Source: Rhodocyclales bacterium (GTDB lineage Bacteria > Pseudomonadota > Gammaproteobacteria > Burkholderiales > Rhodocyclaceae). From it: a stretch of DNA of 53,852 nucleotides. Both the position numbers and the translations under genes were made by a program. The stretch is from positions 1 to 53,852 of the forward strand of contig JACRIZ010000027.1 in the NCBI GenBank assembly GCA_016235765.1. The letters run 5' to 3'. Below are positions 17,354 through 27,598 of the stretch, piece after piece (the stretch's first letter is position 1; the number at the start of each line of letters is the position of its first letter). The notes below the pieces were generated by a model. It saw only the letters and a list, made by a program, of their open reading frames with translations, was not told where the DNA came from and searched no databases.

Positions 17354-17790
17354 GGCGATGGGCGACGGCTTGCGTCGAAATGGCTCTGCAGCAGGATGGC
17401 GGCGGCCTCGGCATCGACCGCGGCCTTGCGTTCGCGCCAGTCGCGGCCGCGTTCGCGCAGGCGCTCGTCGGCGCTCGTCGAGGTCAGGCGTTCGTCGGCC
17501 AGGACGACGGGCAGGCGGTAACGGCCTTCCAACTGGCGGGCGAAGCGCCGGCAGCGTTCGGTCATTTCGGTGGCTTCGCCGTCGAGCGAGAGCGGCAGGC
17601 CTACCAGCAGCGTGCCCGGCTGCCACTCCGCGATCAGCTTGCCGATGGCGGTGAAGCGGGCTTCGTTGGCTTCCGCCGAAATGGTGGTGAGCGGCCGGGC
17701 GATGCCGAGCATCATTTCGCCGACGGCGACGCCGATGCGCCGGGTGCCGAAGTCGAACGCCATGACGGTGCCCTCATGCATGTCCCGCAA
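17350..17790 (-). CDS. ruvX: RuvX/YqgF Holliday junction resolvase-like nuclease
   Basis: A 146-residue RNase H-fold protein of the YqgF family (pre-16S rRNA processing; proposed Holliday junction resolvase). The first strand motif [14 protein letters not shown] carries the catalytic Asp. [17 protein letters not shown] and [15 protein letters not shown] follow, and [14 protein letters not shown] supplies the last acidic residue. The longest start (17790) overlaps the end of yqgE by 17 bases; an internal ATG at 17763 (MAFDFG) would also give a complete domain. The yqgE-ruvX-pyrR-pyrB order is conserved in many proteobacteria. Confidence 0.95.
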   Translation of the reverse strand: MRDMHEGTVMAFDFGTRRIGVAVGEMMLGIARPLTTISAEANEARFTAIGKLIAEWQPGTLLVGLPLSLDGEATEMTERCRRFARQLEGRYRLPVVLADERLTSTSADERLRERGRDWRERKAAVDAEAAAILLQSHFDASRRPSP

Positions 17791-18346
17791 CGTCGGAGAG
17801 ATTGGCGAAATCGATGCCCAGGAGTTTCATGGCCGCGGGCAGCCGCTCTTCCGGCGCCAGGCCGAAGATGATCTGCGGCTCGGCGGCGACGGTCAGCCAG
17901 GCGTTCTGCGACAACTCCCATTCGAGCTGGCCGGCCGACCAGCCGGAATAGCCGAGCGTGACCAGCACGTCGTGCGGCTCGCCGGTCTCGCTCATGGTCT
18001 GCAGGATGTCGCGCGAACTGGTCAGCGAGATGTCGCCGGTGACCTTGAGGCTCGACTGCCAGTCGCCAGCCGGTCGGTGCAGCACGAAACCGCGGTCGGT
18101 TTGCACCGGGCCGCCGAAGTAGACCGGCTTCTCACCGAAGTGCGCGACCGCTTCGTTCGCCTCCAGCGGGATGCTGACCCGGTCGAACAGGGTGGCGAGG
18201 CTCATTTCCATCGGCCGGTTGATGATCACGCCGAGGGCGCCCTCGGCGTTGTGCTCGCAGATGTAGGTCAGCGTGCGGGAAAAATTGGGATCCGCCATGG
18301 CCGGCATGGCGATCAGGAAGTGATGGGTGAGGCTGACGTTGTCCAT
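17774..18346 (-). CDS. yqgE: YqgE/AlgH family protein
   Basis: A 190-residue cytoplasmic DUF179 protein. Diagnostic motifs are [20 protein letters not shown] at the N-terminus, [27 protein letters not shown] and [12 protein letters not shown]. Family function is unclear; AlgH was named in Pseudomonas alginate regulation, but that role is not established. It precedes ruvX with a short overlap and lies 33 bases after chpA, so it could be read from the pil/chp operon or from its own promoter. Confidence 0.94.
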   Translation of the reverse strand: MDNVSLTHHFLIAMPAMADPNFSRTLTYICEHNAEGALGVIINRPMEMSLATLFDRVSIPLEANEAVAHFGEKPVYFGGPVQTDRGFVLHRPAGDWQSSLKVTGDISLTSSRDILQTMSETGEPHDVLVTLGYSGWSAGQLEWELSQNAWLTVAAEPQIIFGLAPEERLPAAMKLLGIDFANLSDVAGHA

Positions 18347-18379
18347 GGCGCTGGCGACATTGTAATCCGTCAGCCAGCG

Positions 18380-21300
18380 TCAGGTGTCCTTGCCCGTGTA
18401 AGCGCCGATGATCTTGAGCAGTTCGTCTTCGTCGTACGGCTTGCCCAGATAGTGATTGACGCCGATTTCCTTCGCATAGTTGCGGTGCTTGTCGGCGATG
18501 CGGGAAGTGATCATGACGATGGGAACCTTCTTGAGGCGCTCGTCGGCGCGTACGTTGCGGGTCAGGTCGAAGCCGTCCATGCGCGGCATTTCGATGTCGA
18601 CCAGCATCACGTCGGGCACCATGTCGATCAACTGCTCGAGGGCATCGACGCCGTCCTTGGCGGTGATGACGTGGTAACCCTCGCGCGCCAGCAGGCGGCC
18701 GGTGATCTTGCGCACGGTCAGGGAGTCGTCGACGACCATGACGACCCCCACTCTGGCGGGGGCGGCCGCCGCGGCGACCGATGGCGGCTGGGCAGGCGCC
18801 GCCGCCTGCGCTATCGCCGCTGCGGTGCTGCGGCCGACCAGTGCCAGCGGGTTCAGGATCAGGATGATTTCGCCGTCGCCCGATACCGTCGCGCCGGCGA
18901 TGCCGACCACACGGGCCAGTTGCGGGCCGATGTTCTTGACGACCAGTTCCTGGTTGCCGAGCAGGTCATCGACTTCCACGGCGACGCGCTGGTCGCCGGT
19001 GCGCAGGAGCAACAGCCAGTGGCGGCGCGCCGGCTCCGGCTGGGCATCGGCACTGCCCAGCAGGCGGGGCAGGTAGTGCCAGGGGTATTGGTTGCCAAGC
19101 CAGGAGGCGGCGCCTTCGGCACGTACCGTGGCTATGGCCTCGGGCTTCATTTCGCGAACCTGGGCAACCATCGCCGACGGTATGGCGAAATGGCGGGTGC
19201 CGACGCGAACGATGACCGCCTGCGTCACCGCCAGCGTGAGGGGCAGGTGGATCAGGAAGCGCGAACCGTGGCCCGGCGTCGAGTCGACATGGATGCGACC
19301 GCCGAGGTTGGCGGCCTCATTGCGGACCACGTCCATGCCCACGCCACGCCCGGCGACGCTGGTCAGCGATTCGGCAGTCGAGAAGCCGGCATGGAAGATC
19401 AGTTCGGTGAGTTGTTCGACACTCGTAAGCTGATTGTCGGCGATCAGGCCGGAAGCGATGCCGCGGCTGCGGATGCGTTCATAGTCGAGACCGCGCCCGT
19501 CGTCGGTCAGCTCGATCGCGATCTCGTTGCCTTCCTGGCCGACGCGCAGGACGATTTCGCCGATTTCCGCCTTGCCCGCTGCCCGTCGTTGCTCGGGCGT
19601 CTCGAGGCCATGGGCGACCGCGTTGCGCAGCAAGTGCTCGATCGGGCCGGTCATCTTCTCCAGCACCGAGCGGTCGAGTTCGGTCTGGCCGCCGCGGATG
19701 TCGAGGTTGGCGCGCTTGTCGAGTTCCTTCGCCGTCTGCCGCACGACCCGGTAGAGACGATCGGCGAGGGTGTTGAAGGGCACCATGCGGACGCTCATCA
19801 ACGCCTGCGAGTGTTCGCGGTTCAGGCGCGCCTGGGCGATCAGCGCCGCGTCGGCCTGATCGAGGTTCAGGAGCAGCGACTGCTGCGAAGTGGCGACGTC
19901 GTTGACGCTTTCCGCCATCATCCGCGTGATTTCCTGGAAGCGGGTGAAGCGGTCGAACTCGAGCGGGTCGAAGTGCGCGTCCTCCTCGGCAGTCAGCGCC
20001 TGCCGCGACTGCATCTGCAACTCGGCCTGGATTTCGATGTCGCGCAACTGGTTGCGCAGGCGGATGACGTTTTCGGTCAGGTCCAGCAGCGAGGTCTTGA
20101 GCGAGCGCATCTCGCCTTCGATGCGGCCGCGGGCGATGGCGATTTCACCGGCCTCGTTGACCAGCTTGTCCACGATGTCGGCGCGCACCCGCAACATGTT
20201 GCGGGCGGCAAGCTCGGGATCGTGGGCTTCGGCGCGCGCTTCGACCGCCGGCGCAGCCGCGGCGGCGACCGGAGTCGGTGCCGCAAACGGGGCGGCCGGC
20301 GCCGTCGGCGCGGCGACCGTGGTTGGTGTCGGCGCCTCCGGAAAGACCGGGGGCAGCTCACCGCCCTGCAGGCGGTCCATCAGCATCGATACGCGGTCGA
20401 ACGAGGCGTCGAGCGTGTCGAGGAAGGCCGGCGTCAGCGCCCGGGCGGACACGGCCTGCTCGATGCGGGTTTCCATGCTGTGCACCAGCTCGCCGACGCT
20501 CATGGCACCGGCCATGCGGGCGCTGCCCTTGAGCGTGTGCAGGACGCGCTTCAATTGGTCGGCGATGCCCTGGTCACCGGGCTGCTCGCGCCAGGCGCGC
20601 AGGCCGGTACCGATGTCGCGCATCAGGTCCGTGCTCTCTTCGAGGAAGATCGGCAGCAACTGCTCGTCCAACTCGTCGGTCAAGCGCAGGTGGCGGCGAT
20701 CCTCGTCGTCCGCCTCCGCGGCGGACGGCAGTGCGGCCTCGACGGCCGCCGGCGCGCCGGCGAGGTCTGCCGGCAATGCCTCGGCGACCGCCTCGACGAC
20801 AATTTCCGGTTCCTCGGCTTCGACATCGACGGCCGGAAACTCGGGCGAGAGGGCGTCGAGCGCCGCAGCCAGCGATTCCTCCGCTTCAGGCAAGCGCCGG
20901 TTGGCGATGGCGCCGACCATGCCCTCCAGGGCTCCGACCGTACGCGCCAGCAACAATTGCTGCTCCTCGGTCGGGACCGCGCCGGCCGTGGCCAGGCGAT
21001 TGAGCGCCATCTCCAGCGCGTGGGCGAGTCCGTGTACCGAAGCGATGTCGGTGGTCGCCGAAATGCCGGCCAGGGTATGCGCTGCGCGCACCAGGGAAGG
21101 CCGCGGCTGACCGCCGATCGACAGTTCGTGCTCGATGCTGGCGATATAGCCCTGGGCTTCCTTGATGTACAAGTCGTAGAGCGCCGGCGACATCGTCCTG
21201 TCGCCGACCTGGACACCCTCCGGGGCGGAGGGCGCAGTGGCAACCAGGCGCAGGATCGGGGCCGCCGACGTCTTCGGCGCCTCGGCCTCTTGGTTCACCG

Positions 21301-23887
21301 GCGTTTCGAAATCCGGCAACGGCTCGAGGTCCGCCAGGGGTTCGATCGTGACCACCTCGTCGGCAACCGGTTCCTCGCCCAATCCGGCCGTCGGCAAAGG
21401 CTCCGGCAGCGGCTCCGGCGGCGCTTCCGGCTCGGACACCGTGGCGGCCGGCACGACGGGCTCAGGCTCGGCGGGCTTGGCGGGGGGGGCGGCAGGAACG
21501 CCGCCCACGTCGTTCTTGAGCGCTTCACAGGTAATGGTCAACTCGGTGGCGTCGCGGTGCAGACCGCCGCCCGATTCGAGCTGCACCACCCATTCGCCGA
21601 ACAGCTTGTGCGCCTGGCGAAGCATCGCCTGCAGGGCCGGCGTCGCTTCCTGTTCCAGTTGCAGCCAGCGATTCAATACTTGTTCCACCGCCCAGGCGGC
21701 CTCGCCGAGTTCGCCGAGTCCGACCATGCGGCCACTGCCCTTGAGCGTGTGGAAGCTGCGCCGCACGGTGGTCAGGGTGTCACGATCGTGCGGATGGCTG
21801 GCCAATTGCGGCAGTTGCGCCTGCACCGTGGCCAGGACCTCGTGCGCCTCTTCGATGAAGATGCCGAGCAGCTCGGCATCGATCTCTTCGTTGCTCGCTT
21901 CGGCAAGTCGCGCGACTTCCGGCGACGGCCGGGCGACGGGCGTCTCGACCGGTGCCAACTGGGCCATGGCGGCCGCCAAATCGACGGACGGCTGCTCGCT
22001 CTCCAGGGCGACGATGGCCGCGCTGGCCTGCTCGGCCAGGGCGGTATTCTCGGTCAACTCGGCATTGTCCCGAACGACTTCGAGACTCTGGCGAATTTCG
22101 CCGCGCAGCGCATCGTCTTCAGGCTGCTTGCGCAGCGCGCCGACCAGGGTCTTGGTCAGGCGGCGGGCTCGCTCCAGTTCAGCCTCGGCGCTCTGCTCGG
22201 GGGCATCGTCCACATTTGCCGCGGCGGCCTTGCGCAGGTAGCGGTCGATGTCGGCGGGGCCGTGCTGCAACTGCTCGACGAAGAAGCCCAGCGCCGAGAA
22301 CTTGTCGGCGACGTCCTCGAATGCCGCCTGGCCGAATTCCTGCGGCGCGGCGATGAAGCCCTGGACGGCCTCCTCGCATTCACGCAGGACTTCGACGGCA
22401 CGCTCCTGACCGAGGACCGTCAGCGCGCCTTCGGTCTGCTTGATTGGTTTGATCAGGGCCGCCAGTTCGTCGACCCGCCCCGGATCGCGGAAGTAGGCGT
22501 CGAGCGATTGTTCGACCACACCCAGATTGGCCTGGATCTCCTTGACGACTTGGCCCAGCAGGAGCTTTTCCTGCGCCTGCCTCGACATTTCGTCGAGATG
22601 CGGGATTTCCATTGCCGCGAGCGGCTCGCCGCGCAGCGCCGCGTCGAGGCGGTTGCCGACCGTCGCGGCCTGCTCGGCGAATTCGCTGCCCAGGTGCTGG
22701 AAGCCGTCCAGGGCGCTGTCGAGCAACAGCAGGGCCGTGGCCATTTCCAGGGCGAGCGTCTCGCTGTGGGCCAGCGGCGTCCGGCGCAGTTCATCGGTGG
22801 TGCCGAGGATGATCCGGCCCAGCCGGGAGAGTTCGGCATGCTGCAGGCTGTCGGCGCGGCCGATCAATTCCCGGATGCGATCGTGAAACTGGGGCAGGGC
22901 AGCGGCGGTTCCGGCGCAGAAGCGGTTCCAGTCCTCCATGGCCGGCGCCAACTGCTCGCGACAGGCGCGCAAGATCGGCCGCAGCGGTTCGATGTCGGCC
23001 ATGTCGGCCGGCTTCGGAATCAGCTTGTCGAGATGGAAGGCGGAACGCACGGAACGGGCGTGATCGCTCGCCGGTCCGCTGACGGCGATGTAGTAGAGGG
23101 TATTGCGCATCAGCCGTTCGGCAACGGTGCGTGAGCCCTCGATCAGTCGCTTCATCTGGGTGTCGATGCGCGCGCAGACGCGTCGCGCGCCGACGTCGGA
23201 GTCGATGGCGCCCGCCGCCAGCGAATCCATGAAGGCTAATGCGGCCCACCAGAACGAACGGGCGGCTGGTTGTACCTGGGTCATTTCGATGACAGCCAGG
23301 GCGCTGCGCATCTCCTGAACGCCGCGCGGATCCTTCTTCAGCCACTTGAGCAGGCCGCGCTCGTAGGCGAGACGCGCGGCCTTGGCGCGGGCAACGAATT
23401 CCGCGGGGTCCAGCGCGGCCGGTTCCTGGGCGCGCTGTGGCGGGCGCAGCGACAGGTCCGGGAAGAACAGATCCGTTGCCGCAGGCTCGGCCTGGCCGAG
23501 CGCTGCCGACAGCGAGCGATACATGGGCAGCAGGCGCAAAGGCTGATCCGGCTGGCCGGCGATCAGGTCCTCGAGGTAGTTGCGGATTGCCGCGACGGCG
23601 TGACGGACGGCATCGGCGATCGACTGATCGTAAGCAACCCGGCCTTCGTCGACGGCCTCGAGCAGTTGCTCGAGCGCCTCCGAAAAGCGGGTGATGCCAT
23701 CGAAGCCGACGATTGACAGGGCGCCGTGCGCCTGGTGCAGGTGCGTGCGGGCCGACTTCAGGTGCGGTGAGTCTTCGCCCCCGAGTCCGTGGCGATCCAG
23801 GGCCTCGATGACCCGTTCCAGCGCGAGATCAATCTCGCCCTTGACCCAGGTCAGCGGGCCGATGTCCATTTCGGCGGACGTGTTCAT
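18380..23887 (-). CDS. chpA: ChpA/PilL hybrid chemosensory histidine kinase
   Basis: An 1835-residue CheA-like kinase controlling type IV pilus motility and, in relatives, cAMP or surface responses. Several Hpt-type helical modules are visible: HGALS near 51, HTLKGSGRMVG near 712, HTLAGIS near 937 and HTLKGSARMAG near 1116. Pro/Ala-rich linkers separate them. The kinase core has an N box LLRNAVAHGLE near 1424, a G1 box DDGRGLD near 1462 and a G2 box GRGVGMDVV. A CheW-like domain (~1530-1690) follows, then a C-terminal receiver with phospho-acceptor Asp in LVDIEMPRMDG near 1762. The Hpt number is lower than in Pseudomonas ChpA (eight phosphotransfer sites), though degenerate Hpts may be missed. 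It ends the pilGHIJ-chpA operon, 12 bases after pilJ. Confidence 0.95.
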   Translation of the reverse strand: MNTSAEMDIGPLTWVKGEIDLALERVIEALDRHGLGGEDSPHLKSARTHLHQAHGALSIVGFDGITRFSEALEQLLEAVDEGRVAYDQSIADAVRHAVAAIRNYLEDLIAGQPDQPLRLLPMYRSLSAALGQAEPAATDLFFPDLSLRPPQRAQEPAALDPAEFVARAKAARLAYERGLLKWLKKDPRGVQEMRSALAVIEMTQVQPAARSFWWAALAFMDSLAAGAIDSDVGARRVCARIDTQMKRLIEGSRTVAERLMRNTLYYIAVSGPASDHARSVRSAFHLDKLIPKPADMADIEPLRPILRACREQLAPAMEDWNRFCAGTAAALPQFHDRIRELIGRADSLQHAELSRLGRIILGTTDELRRTPLAHSETLALEMATALLLLDSALDGFQHLGSEFAEQAATVGNRLDAALRGEPLAAMEIPHLDEMSRQAQEKLLLGQVVKEIQANLGVVEQSLDAYFRDPGRVDELAALIKPIKQTEGALTVLGQERAVEVLRECEEAVQGFIAAPQEFGQAAFEDVADKFSALGFFVEQLQHGPADIDRYLRKAAAANVDDAPEQSAEAELERARRLTKTLVGALRKQPEDDALRGEIRQSLEVVRDNAELTENTALAEQASAAIVALESEQPSVDLAAAMAQLAPVETPVARPSPEVARLAEASNEEIDAELLGIFIEEAHEVLATVQAQLPQLASHPHDRDTLTTVRRSFHTLKGSGRMVGLGELGEAAWAVEQVLNRWLQLEQEATPALQAMLRQAHKLFGEWVVQLESGGGLHRDATELTITCEALKNDVGGVPAAPPAKPAEPEPVVPAATVSEPEAPPEPLPEPLPTAGLGEEPVADEVVTIEPLADLEPLPDFETPVNQEAEAPKTSAAPILRLVATAPSAPEGVQVGDRTMSPALYDLYIKEAQGYIASIEHELSIGGQPRPSLVRAAHTLAGISATTDIASVHGLAHALEMALNRLATAGAVPTEEQQLLLARTVGALEGMVGAIANRRLPEAEESLAAALDALSPEFPAVDVEAEEPEIVVEAVAEALPADLAGAPAAVEAALPSAAEADDEDRRHLRLTDELDEQLLPIFLEESTDLMRDIGTGLRAWREQPGDQGIADQLKRVLHTLKGSARMAGAMSVGELVHSMETRIEQAVSARALTPAFLDTLDASFDRVSMLMDRLQGGELPPVFPEAPTPTTVAAPTAPAAPFAAPTPVAAAAAPAVEARAEAHDPELAARNMLRVRADIVDKLVNEAGEIAIARGRIEGEMRSLKTSLLDLTENVIRLRNQLRDIEIQAELQMQSRQALTAEEDAHFDPLEFDRFTRFQEITRMMAESVNDVATSQQSLLLNLDQADAALIAQARLNREHSQALMSVRMVPFNTLADRLYRVVRQTAKELDKRANLDIRGGQTELDRSVLEKMTGPIEHLLRNAVAHGLETPEQRRAAGKAEIGEIVLRVGQEGNEIAIELTDDGRGLDYERIRSRGIASGLIADNQLTSVEQLTELIFHAGFSTAESLTSVAGRGVGMDVVRNEAANLGGRIHVDSTPGHGSRFLIHLPLTLAVTQAVIVRVGTRHFAIPSAMVAQVREMKPEAIATVRAEGAASWLGNQYPWHYLPRLLGSADAQPEPARRHWLLLLRTGDQRVAVEVDDLLGNQELVVKNIGPQLARVVGIAGATVSGDGEIILILNPLALVGRSTAAAIAQAAAPAQPPSVAAAAAPARVGVVMVVDDSLTVRKITGRLLAREGYHVITAKDGVDALEQLIDMVPDVMLVDIEMPRMDGFDLTRNVRADERLKKVPIVMITSRIADKHRNYAKEIGVNHYLGKPYDEDELLKIIGAYTGKDT

Positions 23888-23899
23888 GAATTGTGCGCG

Positions 23900-26023
23900 T
23901 CAGACCTTGAAACCGGCCACGGAACCCTTCAGTTCGACCGCGAGATCGGCGAGTTCGCCGACCGAGGCTGCCGTCTGCTGGGTACCCGTCGTCGTCCGTT
24001 CGGTGATCTTGAGAATCTCCTGCATCCTGGCCGCCACGCTGGTGGCGGTGGTGGCTTGCGCCTGGGTGTCGCTGGAGATGTACTCGATCAGGCCGGCGAG
24101 GTTGGTCGAAACGGTGGAAATCTCGGTCAGCGCCTGGCCGGCGGCATCGGACAGCTTGGCGCCTTCGACCACGCCCTGGGTCGAGTTTTCCATGGCGGAA
24201 ACGGCATCGTGGGTGTCGGCCTGAATGGTCTTGACGATCGCCGCGATCTGCTTGGTGGCCTCGGCCGACCGTTCGGCGAGGCGCTGCACTTCTTCGGCAA
24301 CCACCGAGAAGCCGCGGCCGGCTTCACCCGCCGAAGCCGCCTGGATGGCCGCGTTCAAGGCGAGCACGTTGGTCTGCTCGGTAATGTCCGAGATCAGTTC
24401 CACGATTTCGCCGATCTCCTGCGACGATTCGCCGAGGCGCTTGATCCGCTTCGAGGTTTCCTGGATCTGGCCGCGGATGTCGTTCATGCCGGCAATCGAG
24501 TTTTCCACGGCCTTGGCGCCCTTCTGCGCGGCTTCCAGGGAATGTCGCGCCACCTGGGCGGATTCGGTCGCGCGCCGCGAGACCTCTTCCATCGAGCGGG
24601 CCATGTCGAGCACCTGGGCGCCGGCGTCCTGGATTTCGCCGGACTGGCGACGGCTGGCGCTGAGCAGTTCGGTCGAAGTCGCCTGGGCGGATCGGGACGC
24701 CGTGGCCAGCCTTCCGGCCGCGTCGTTGATTCGCTTTACCAGCACGGAGAGTTCTTCGATCGTGTAATTGACCGAGTCGGCGATGGCGCCGGTGATGTCT
24801 TCGGTGACGGTCGCGCGGACCGTCAGGTCGCCGTCCGCCAAGTCGCCCATTTCGTTCATCAGCCGCAGAATGGCTTCCTGGGTGGCGTCCTTGGAGGCTT
24901 CGGCCTCGCGCCGCTGCCGTTCGGCCTGTTCGCGGCGCTCGCGGGCGTCGGCGTTGAACAGGCGGACGATCACGAACAGCGAAGCGATCGCGACGATCGT
25001 CGCCAGGATGCCGACGATCTTGATGATCAGGGATCCGCCCGCTTCCGCGCTATAGGCCACGGTCAGGTCTTCGACCGACTTCAGCAGGACGGGACTGTCG
25101 GCGAGCAACTTGCCGCCGGCCTGTTTGGAGGCGACCAGGCGCTGCAAACTGCCGAGCACGCCGGCCAGGGCCTCGTGGTGGACCTTGAATTCGTTCTCCA
25201 GGGCGTTCAGGCGCGCCTGCGTGCTGCCGTCGGCACCCTGCCGGAGCGACGCCAGGTTGTCGCGGAAGGTGTTGATGTCCCGGTCGAGCTGGAAGGCGAC
25301 TTCCGGCCGCACGCCTTCCACGGCCAGCAGCGTGTTGGCGTTCTTGGCGATGCGCTGCGTCAGCATGACCAGTTGGCTGGCGGCGCCGACGTCGCGGGAA
25401 CTGCTGCCGAGCTTGTGGGCCAGCAAGTCATCGGCAAGATCCTGCAGTGCCGAGTTCCTGCTGTTGAGCAGCGATACCGCCTTGCCCAGCGCCGTCAGGT
25501 TGTTCTCCTGGGCGATCATGTCGGCGGCGTTCTGCGCCGACTTGTCCCAGATCGCGATGGTGGCGTCGAGCTGGGCGCGGTGCGCGTCCGGCGTGCGCGG
25601 GATCGACTGCCCGTCGACCTCGCCGCCGTTGGAGATGGCGTTGACGTAGGCGTTGAACAGGTCCTTCGCTTCGCGCAGTTCCTTGAACGCCGCGGCGTTG
25701 CCTTGCAGGGCCAGCGGCACCGACTTGGCGATCTGCTGCGACAGCGTGCGCGCGTGGGTTGCGGCCGCGATCAGCGCGTCGCCGTCGCGTTGCTGCTTGA
25801 CGTCGAGCAGACCTGCCACCGCGGCGACGAGCAAAGTAACGCCGAACACGATACCCAGCGCATGCAACTGCTCGGCAGTCGTCCGGCTGCCCAGGAACGG
25901 CAGGCCGCCGCGCTTGCCTGCCGCCGCCCCGGCCGGCATGTCGAGCACGGTGCTGAATGCCGGATTGCCCGGGTTCGACTTGCTGCCCAACGCGGGCAGT
26001 TTGAAGGGCAGTCTAAAAGCCAT
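23900..26023 (-). CDS. pilJ: PilJ methyl-accepting chemotaxis protein (twitching motility)
   Basis: A 707-residue transmembrane receptor for the Pil-Chp pathway. Residues 1-45 are cytoplasmic and Gly/Pro-rich. TM1 is near 51-73 ([19 protein letters not shown]), a helical periplasmic PilJ sensor region runs to ~330, and TM2 is near 335-360 ([20 protein letters not shown]). A HAMP-like stretch leads to a long coiled-coil signalling domain whose hairpin tip carries [20 protein letters not shown] and [20 protein letters not shown]. It lies between pilI and chpA, as in Pseudomonas. No PilK methyltransferase or ChpB methylesterase gene follows. Confidence 0.95.
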   Translation of the reverse strand: MAFRLPFKLPALGSKSNPGNPAFSTVLDMPAGAAAGKRGGLPFLGSRTTAEQLHALGIVFGVTLLVAAVAGLLDVKQQRDGDALIAAATHARTLSQQIAKSVPLALQGNAAAFKELREAKDLFNAYVNAISNGGEVDGQSIPRTPDAHRAQLDATIAIWDKSAQNAADMIAQENNLTALGKAVSLLNSRNSALQDLADDLLAHKLGSSSRDVGAASQLVMLTQRIAKNANTLLAVEGVRPEVAFQLDRDINTFRDNLASLRQGADGSTQARLNALENEFKVHHEALAGVLGSLQRLVASKQAGGKLLADSPVLLKSVEDLTVAYSAEAGGSLIIKIVGILATIVAIASLFVIVRLFNADARERREQAERQRREAEASKDATQEAILRLMNEMGDLADGDLTVRATVTEDITGAIADSVNYTIEELSVLVKRINDAAGRLATASRSAQATSTELLSASRRQSGEIQDAGAQVLDMARSMEEVSRRATESAQVARHSLEAAQKGAKAVENSIAGMNDIRGQIQETSKRIKRLGESSQEIGEIVELISDITEQTNVLALNAAIQAASAGEAGRGFSVVAEEVQRLAERSAEATKQIAAIVKTIQADTHDAVSAMENSTQGVVEGAKLSDAAGQALTEISTVSTNLAGLIEYISSDTQAQATTATSVAARMQEILKITERTTTGTQQTAASVGELADLAVELKGSVAGFKV

Positions 26024-26062
26024 GAGTTTCTCCCAACCTTGTTGGCGACGTATTCGATTTGT

Positions 26063-26575
26063 TCATGAGCCGACATCGAGGAATGCCGGGTCCGCCAGCA
26101 AGTCCCTCAGTTTGAGCAGCGTCCACCGGCGCCCCTGGGTGTCCTGGCGAACATCGCCAGCCCAGGCCGAGTCGTTCCCGGCCGCCGGGACCGGTTCGAG
26201 ATCGTCGATGCTGCGCAGGCCGAGCGTGCGGTCGACCAGCAAGGCGCTGTTCGAGCCGTGCCGGGCGCCGACCAGCAGCAGGCGGGCGTTGGCATTGCGG
26301 CGCGTCGGTTCGCGGCCGCGAAAGGCGGAAAAGTCGACCACGCTGTACAGGGTGCCGCGGATGTTGGCGATGCCCGCAAACCACGGCTTGGTCAGCGGCA
26401 CTGGGGTCAGCGCAGGCAGCGGCACGACTTCGCCGGAATCCGAGAGATCGAGCAGCCAGTAGTCGTTGCCGGAGGCGACGCCCAGCAAGGCCCGCCGCGC
26501 CTCGCCCCGGTGCGCCGAGGTCAGGCGCTGGGCCAGGCTTTCCTGAAACTCGCGCAGGCTGAGGCGTTTTGCCAT
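26063..26575 (-). CDS. pilI: PilI CheW-like adaptor
   Basis: A 170-residue CheW-domain coupling protein expected to link PilJ to ChpA. The CheW fold is recognisable from residue ~35: LDLSDSGEVVPLPALTPVPL, then KPWFAGIANIRGTLYSVVDF and LLVGARHGSNSALLVDRTLG. The gene lies 15 bases downstream of pilH and 39 bases before pilJ, in the standard order. The first 30 residues (LREFQESLAQRLTSA) are helical and match PilI homologues. Confidence 0.93.
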   Translation of the reverse strand: MAKRLSLREFQESLAQRLTSAHRGEARRALLGVASGNDYWLLDLSDSGEVVPLPALTPVPLTKPWFAGIANIRGTLYSVVDFSAFRGREPTRRNANARLLLVGARHGSNSALLVDRTLGLRSIDDLEPVPAAGNDSAWAGDVRQDTQGRRWTLLKLRDLLADPAFLDVGS

Positions 26576-26590
26576 CTCGGCTGTCCGGGG

Positions 26591-26956
26591 TCAGCCGAGC
26601 GCGGCGATTTTCGCCAGCAGGGTGGCACTGTCGATCGGTTTGACCATGTAGTCGTGCGCGCCCTGGCGCATGCCCCAGATCTTGTCGGTTTCCTGGCCCT
26701 TGCTGGTACACATGATGACCGGGATGTGGCGGGTGGTCTCTTCGCGGGTGATGGTGCGGGTCGCCTGATAGCCGTTCATGCCCGGCATCACGACATCCAT
26801 GAGGATCAGATCCGGGATCTCTTTCTTGGCGACCTCGATCGACTGTTCGCCGCTGTCGGCGATGATCACGGTATAGCCGGCCTTGAGCAGCATTTCGGTC
26901 AGCACGTGGCGCTCGGTCGGAGAATCGTCGACGACGAGGATTTTCTTGACGGGCAT
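26591..26956 (-). CDS. pilH: PilH response regulator
   Basis: A 121-residue stand-alone CheY-like receiver. The acidic pocket is VVDDSPTERHV, the phospho-acceptor Asp sits in LILMDVVMPGMNG near 52, and the conserved Thr/Ser and Lys are in IMCTSKGQETD and MVKPI. With PilG it is a phosphorylation target of ChpA; in Pseudomonas PilH is linked to pilus retraction and adaptation. There is no output domain. It starts 9 bases after pilG. Confidence 0.95.
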   Translation of the reverse strand: MPVKKILVVDDSPTERHVLTEMLLKAGYTVIIADSGEQSIEVAKKEIPDLILMDVVMPGMNGYQATRTITREETTRHIPVIMCTSKGQETDKIWGMRQGAHDYMVKPIDSATLLAKIAALG

Positions 26957-26965
26957 CGCTCTTCC

Positions 26966-27358
26966 TTATGTCGAGTGACGGCGCGCCAGGTGGGCGGCAA
27001 CCGTCTTCAGTAAGCTGTCCTTCGTAAAAGGCTTGGTCAGGTATTCGTCGGAGCCGACCATGCGACCGCGGGCGCGGTCGAACAGGCCGTCCTTGGACGA
27101 AAGCATGATGACCGGCGTTGCCGCCAGACGCGAGTTCTTCTTGATCAGCGCGCAGGTCTGGTAGCCGTCGAGGCGCGGCATCAGGATGTCGCAGAAGATG
27201 ACATCCGGCTGGTGGTCGGCAATCTTGGCCAGGGCATCGAAGCCGTCCTCGGCCAACAGCACCTGATAGCCGGCCTGGACGAGAAAGATCTCGGCGCTCT
27301 TGCGTATGGTGTTCGAATCATCGATCACCATCACCTTGACGCTATTCGGATTGGCCAT
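26966..27358 (-). CDS. pilG: PilG response regulator
   Basis: A 130-residue CheY-like receiver, the first gene of the pilus chemosensory operon; in Pseudomonas PilG promotes pilus extension. It has VMVIDDSNTIRKSAE, phospho-acceptor Asp in VIFCDILMPRLDG near 58, MLSSKDGLFDRARG, and YLTKPF. I chose the ATG at 27358 (MANPNSVKV), the homologous start. A GTG three codons earlier (27367) is nearer the GGAGGAG sequence and is a real alternative. An upstream 22-codon extension seems non-coding. Confidence 0.94.
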   Translation of the reverse strand: MANPNSVKVMVIDDSNTIRKSAEIFLVQAGYQVLLAEDGFDALAKIADHQPDVIFCDILMPRLDGYQTCALIKKNSRLAATPVIMLSSKDGLFDRARGRMVGSDEYLTKPFTKDSLLKTVAAHLARRHST

Positions 27359-27432
27359 GTCACCCACGCCGCGTTTTCTCCTCCCCAAGGCGATGCGAAT
27401 GTCGAGTCGACACCGCTGCCCCACTTGAAACC

Positions 27433-27461
27433 ATACTATATACTAAATGCTGATTGGGCAA
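27433..27461 (-). promoter_or_regulatory. Candidate sigma70 promoter of pilGHIJ-chpA
   Basis: On the minus strand TTGCCC (27456-27461), a 17-base spacer, then TAGTAT (27433-27438) within an AT-rich island of an otherwise GC-rich 240-base divergent intergenic region. It lies about 75 bases before pilG. The rest of 27359-27598 shows no gene or riboswitch. Confidence 0.5.
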
Positions 27462-27598
27462 TGGGTTGCGGCTGGATATTGAGATGCAATCGAGATCGCG
27501 TTGCAAGCCATCGGCCGCGGACTCGTTTCGGATAGAATTTTAGGCCTAATTGCTTACTTCCCGACAACTGCCTGTAATCCGGGCTGACCAACGCACCG

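Noticed and set aside
17570-23134. 1854-codon plus-strand open frame opposite yqgE and chpA
   Set aside because: Antisense to well-supported genes, composition dominated by Arg/Gly/Val/Asp, no recognisable domain; a result of strong third-position GC bias.
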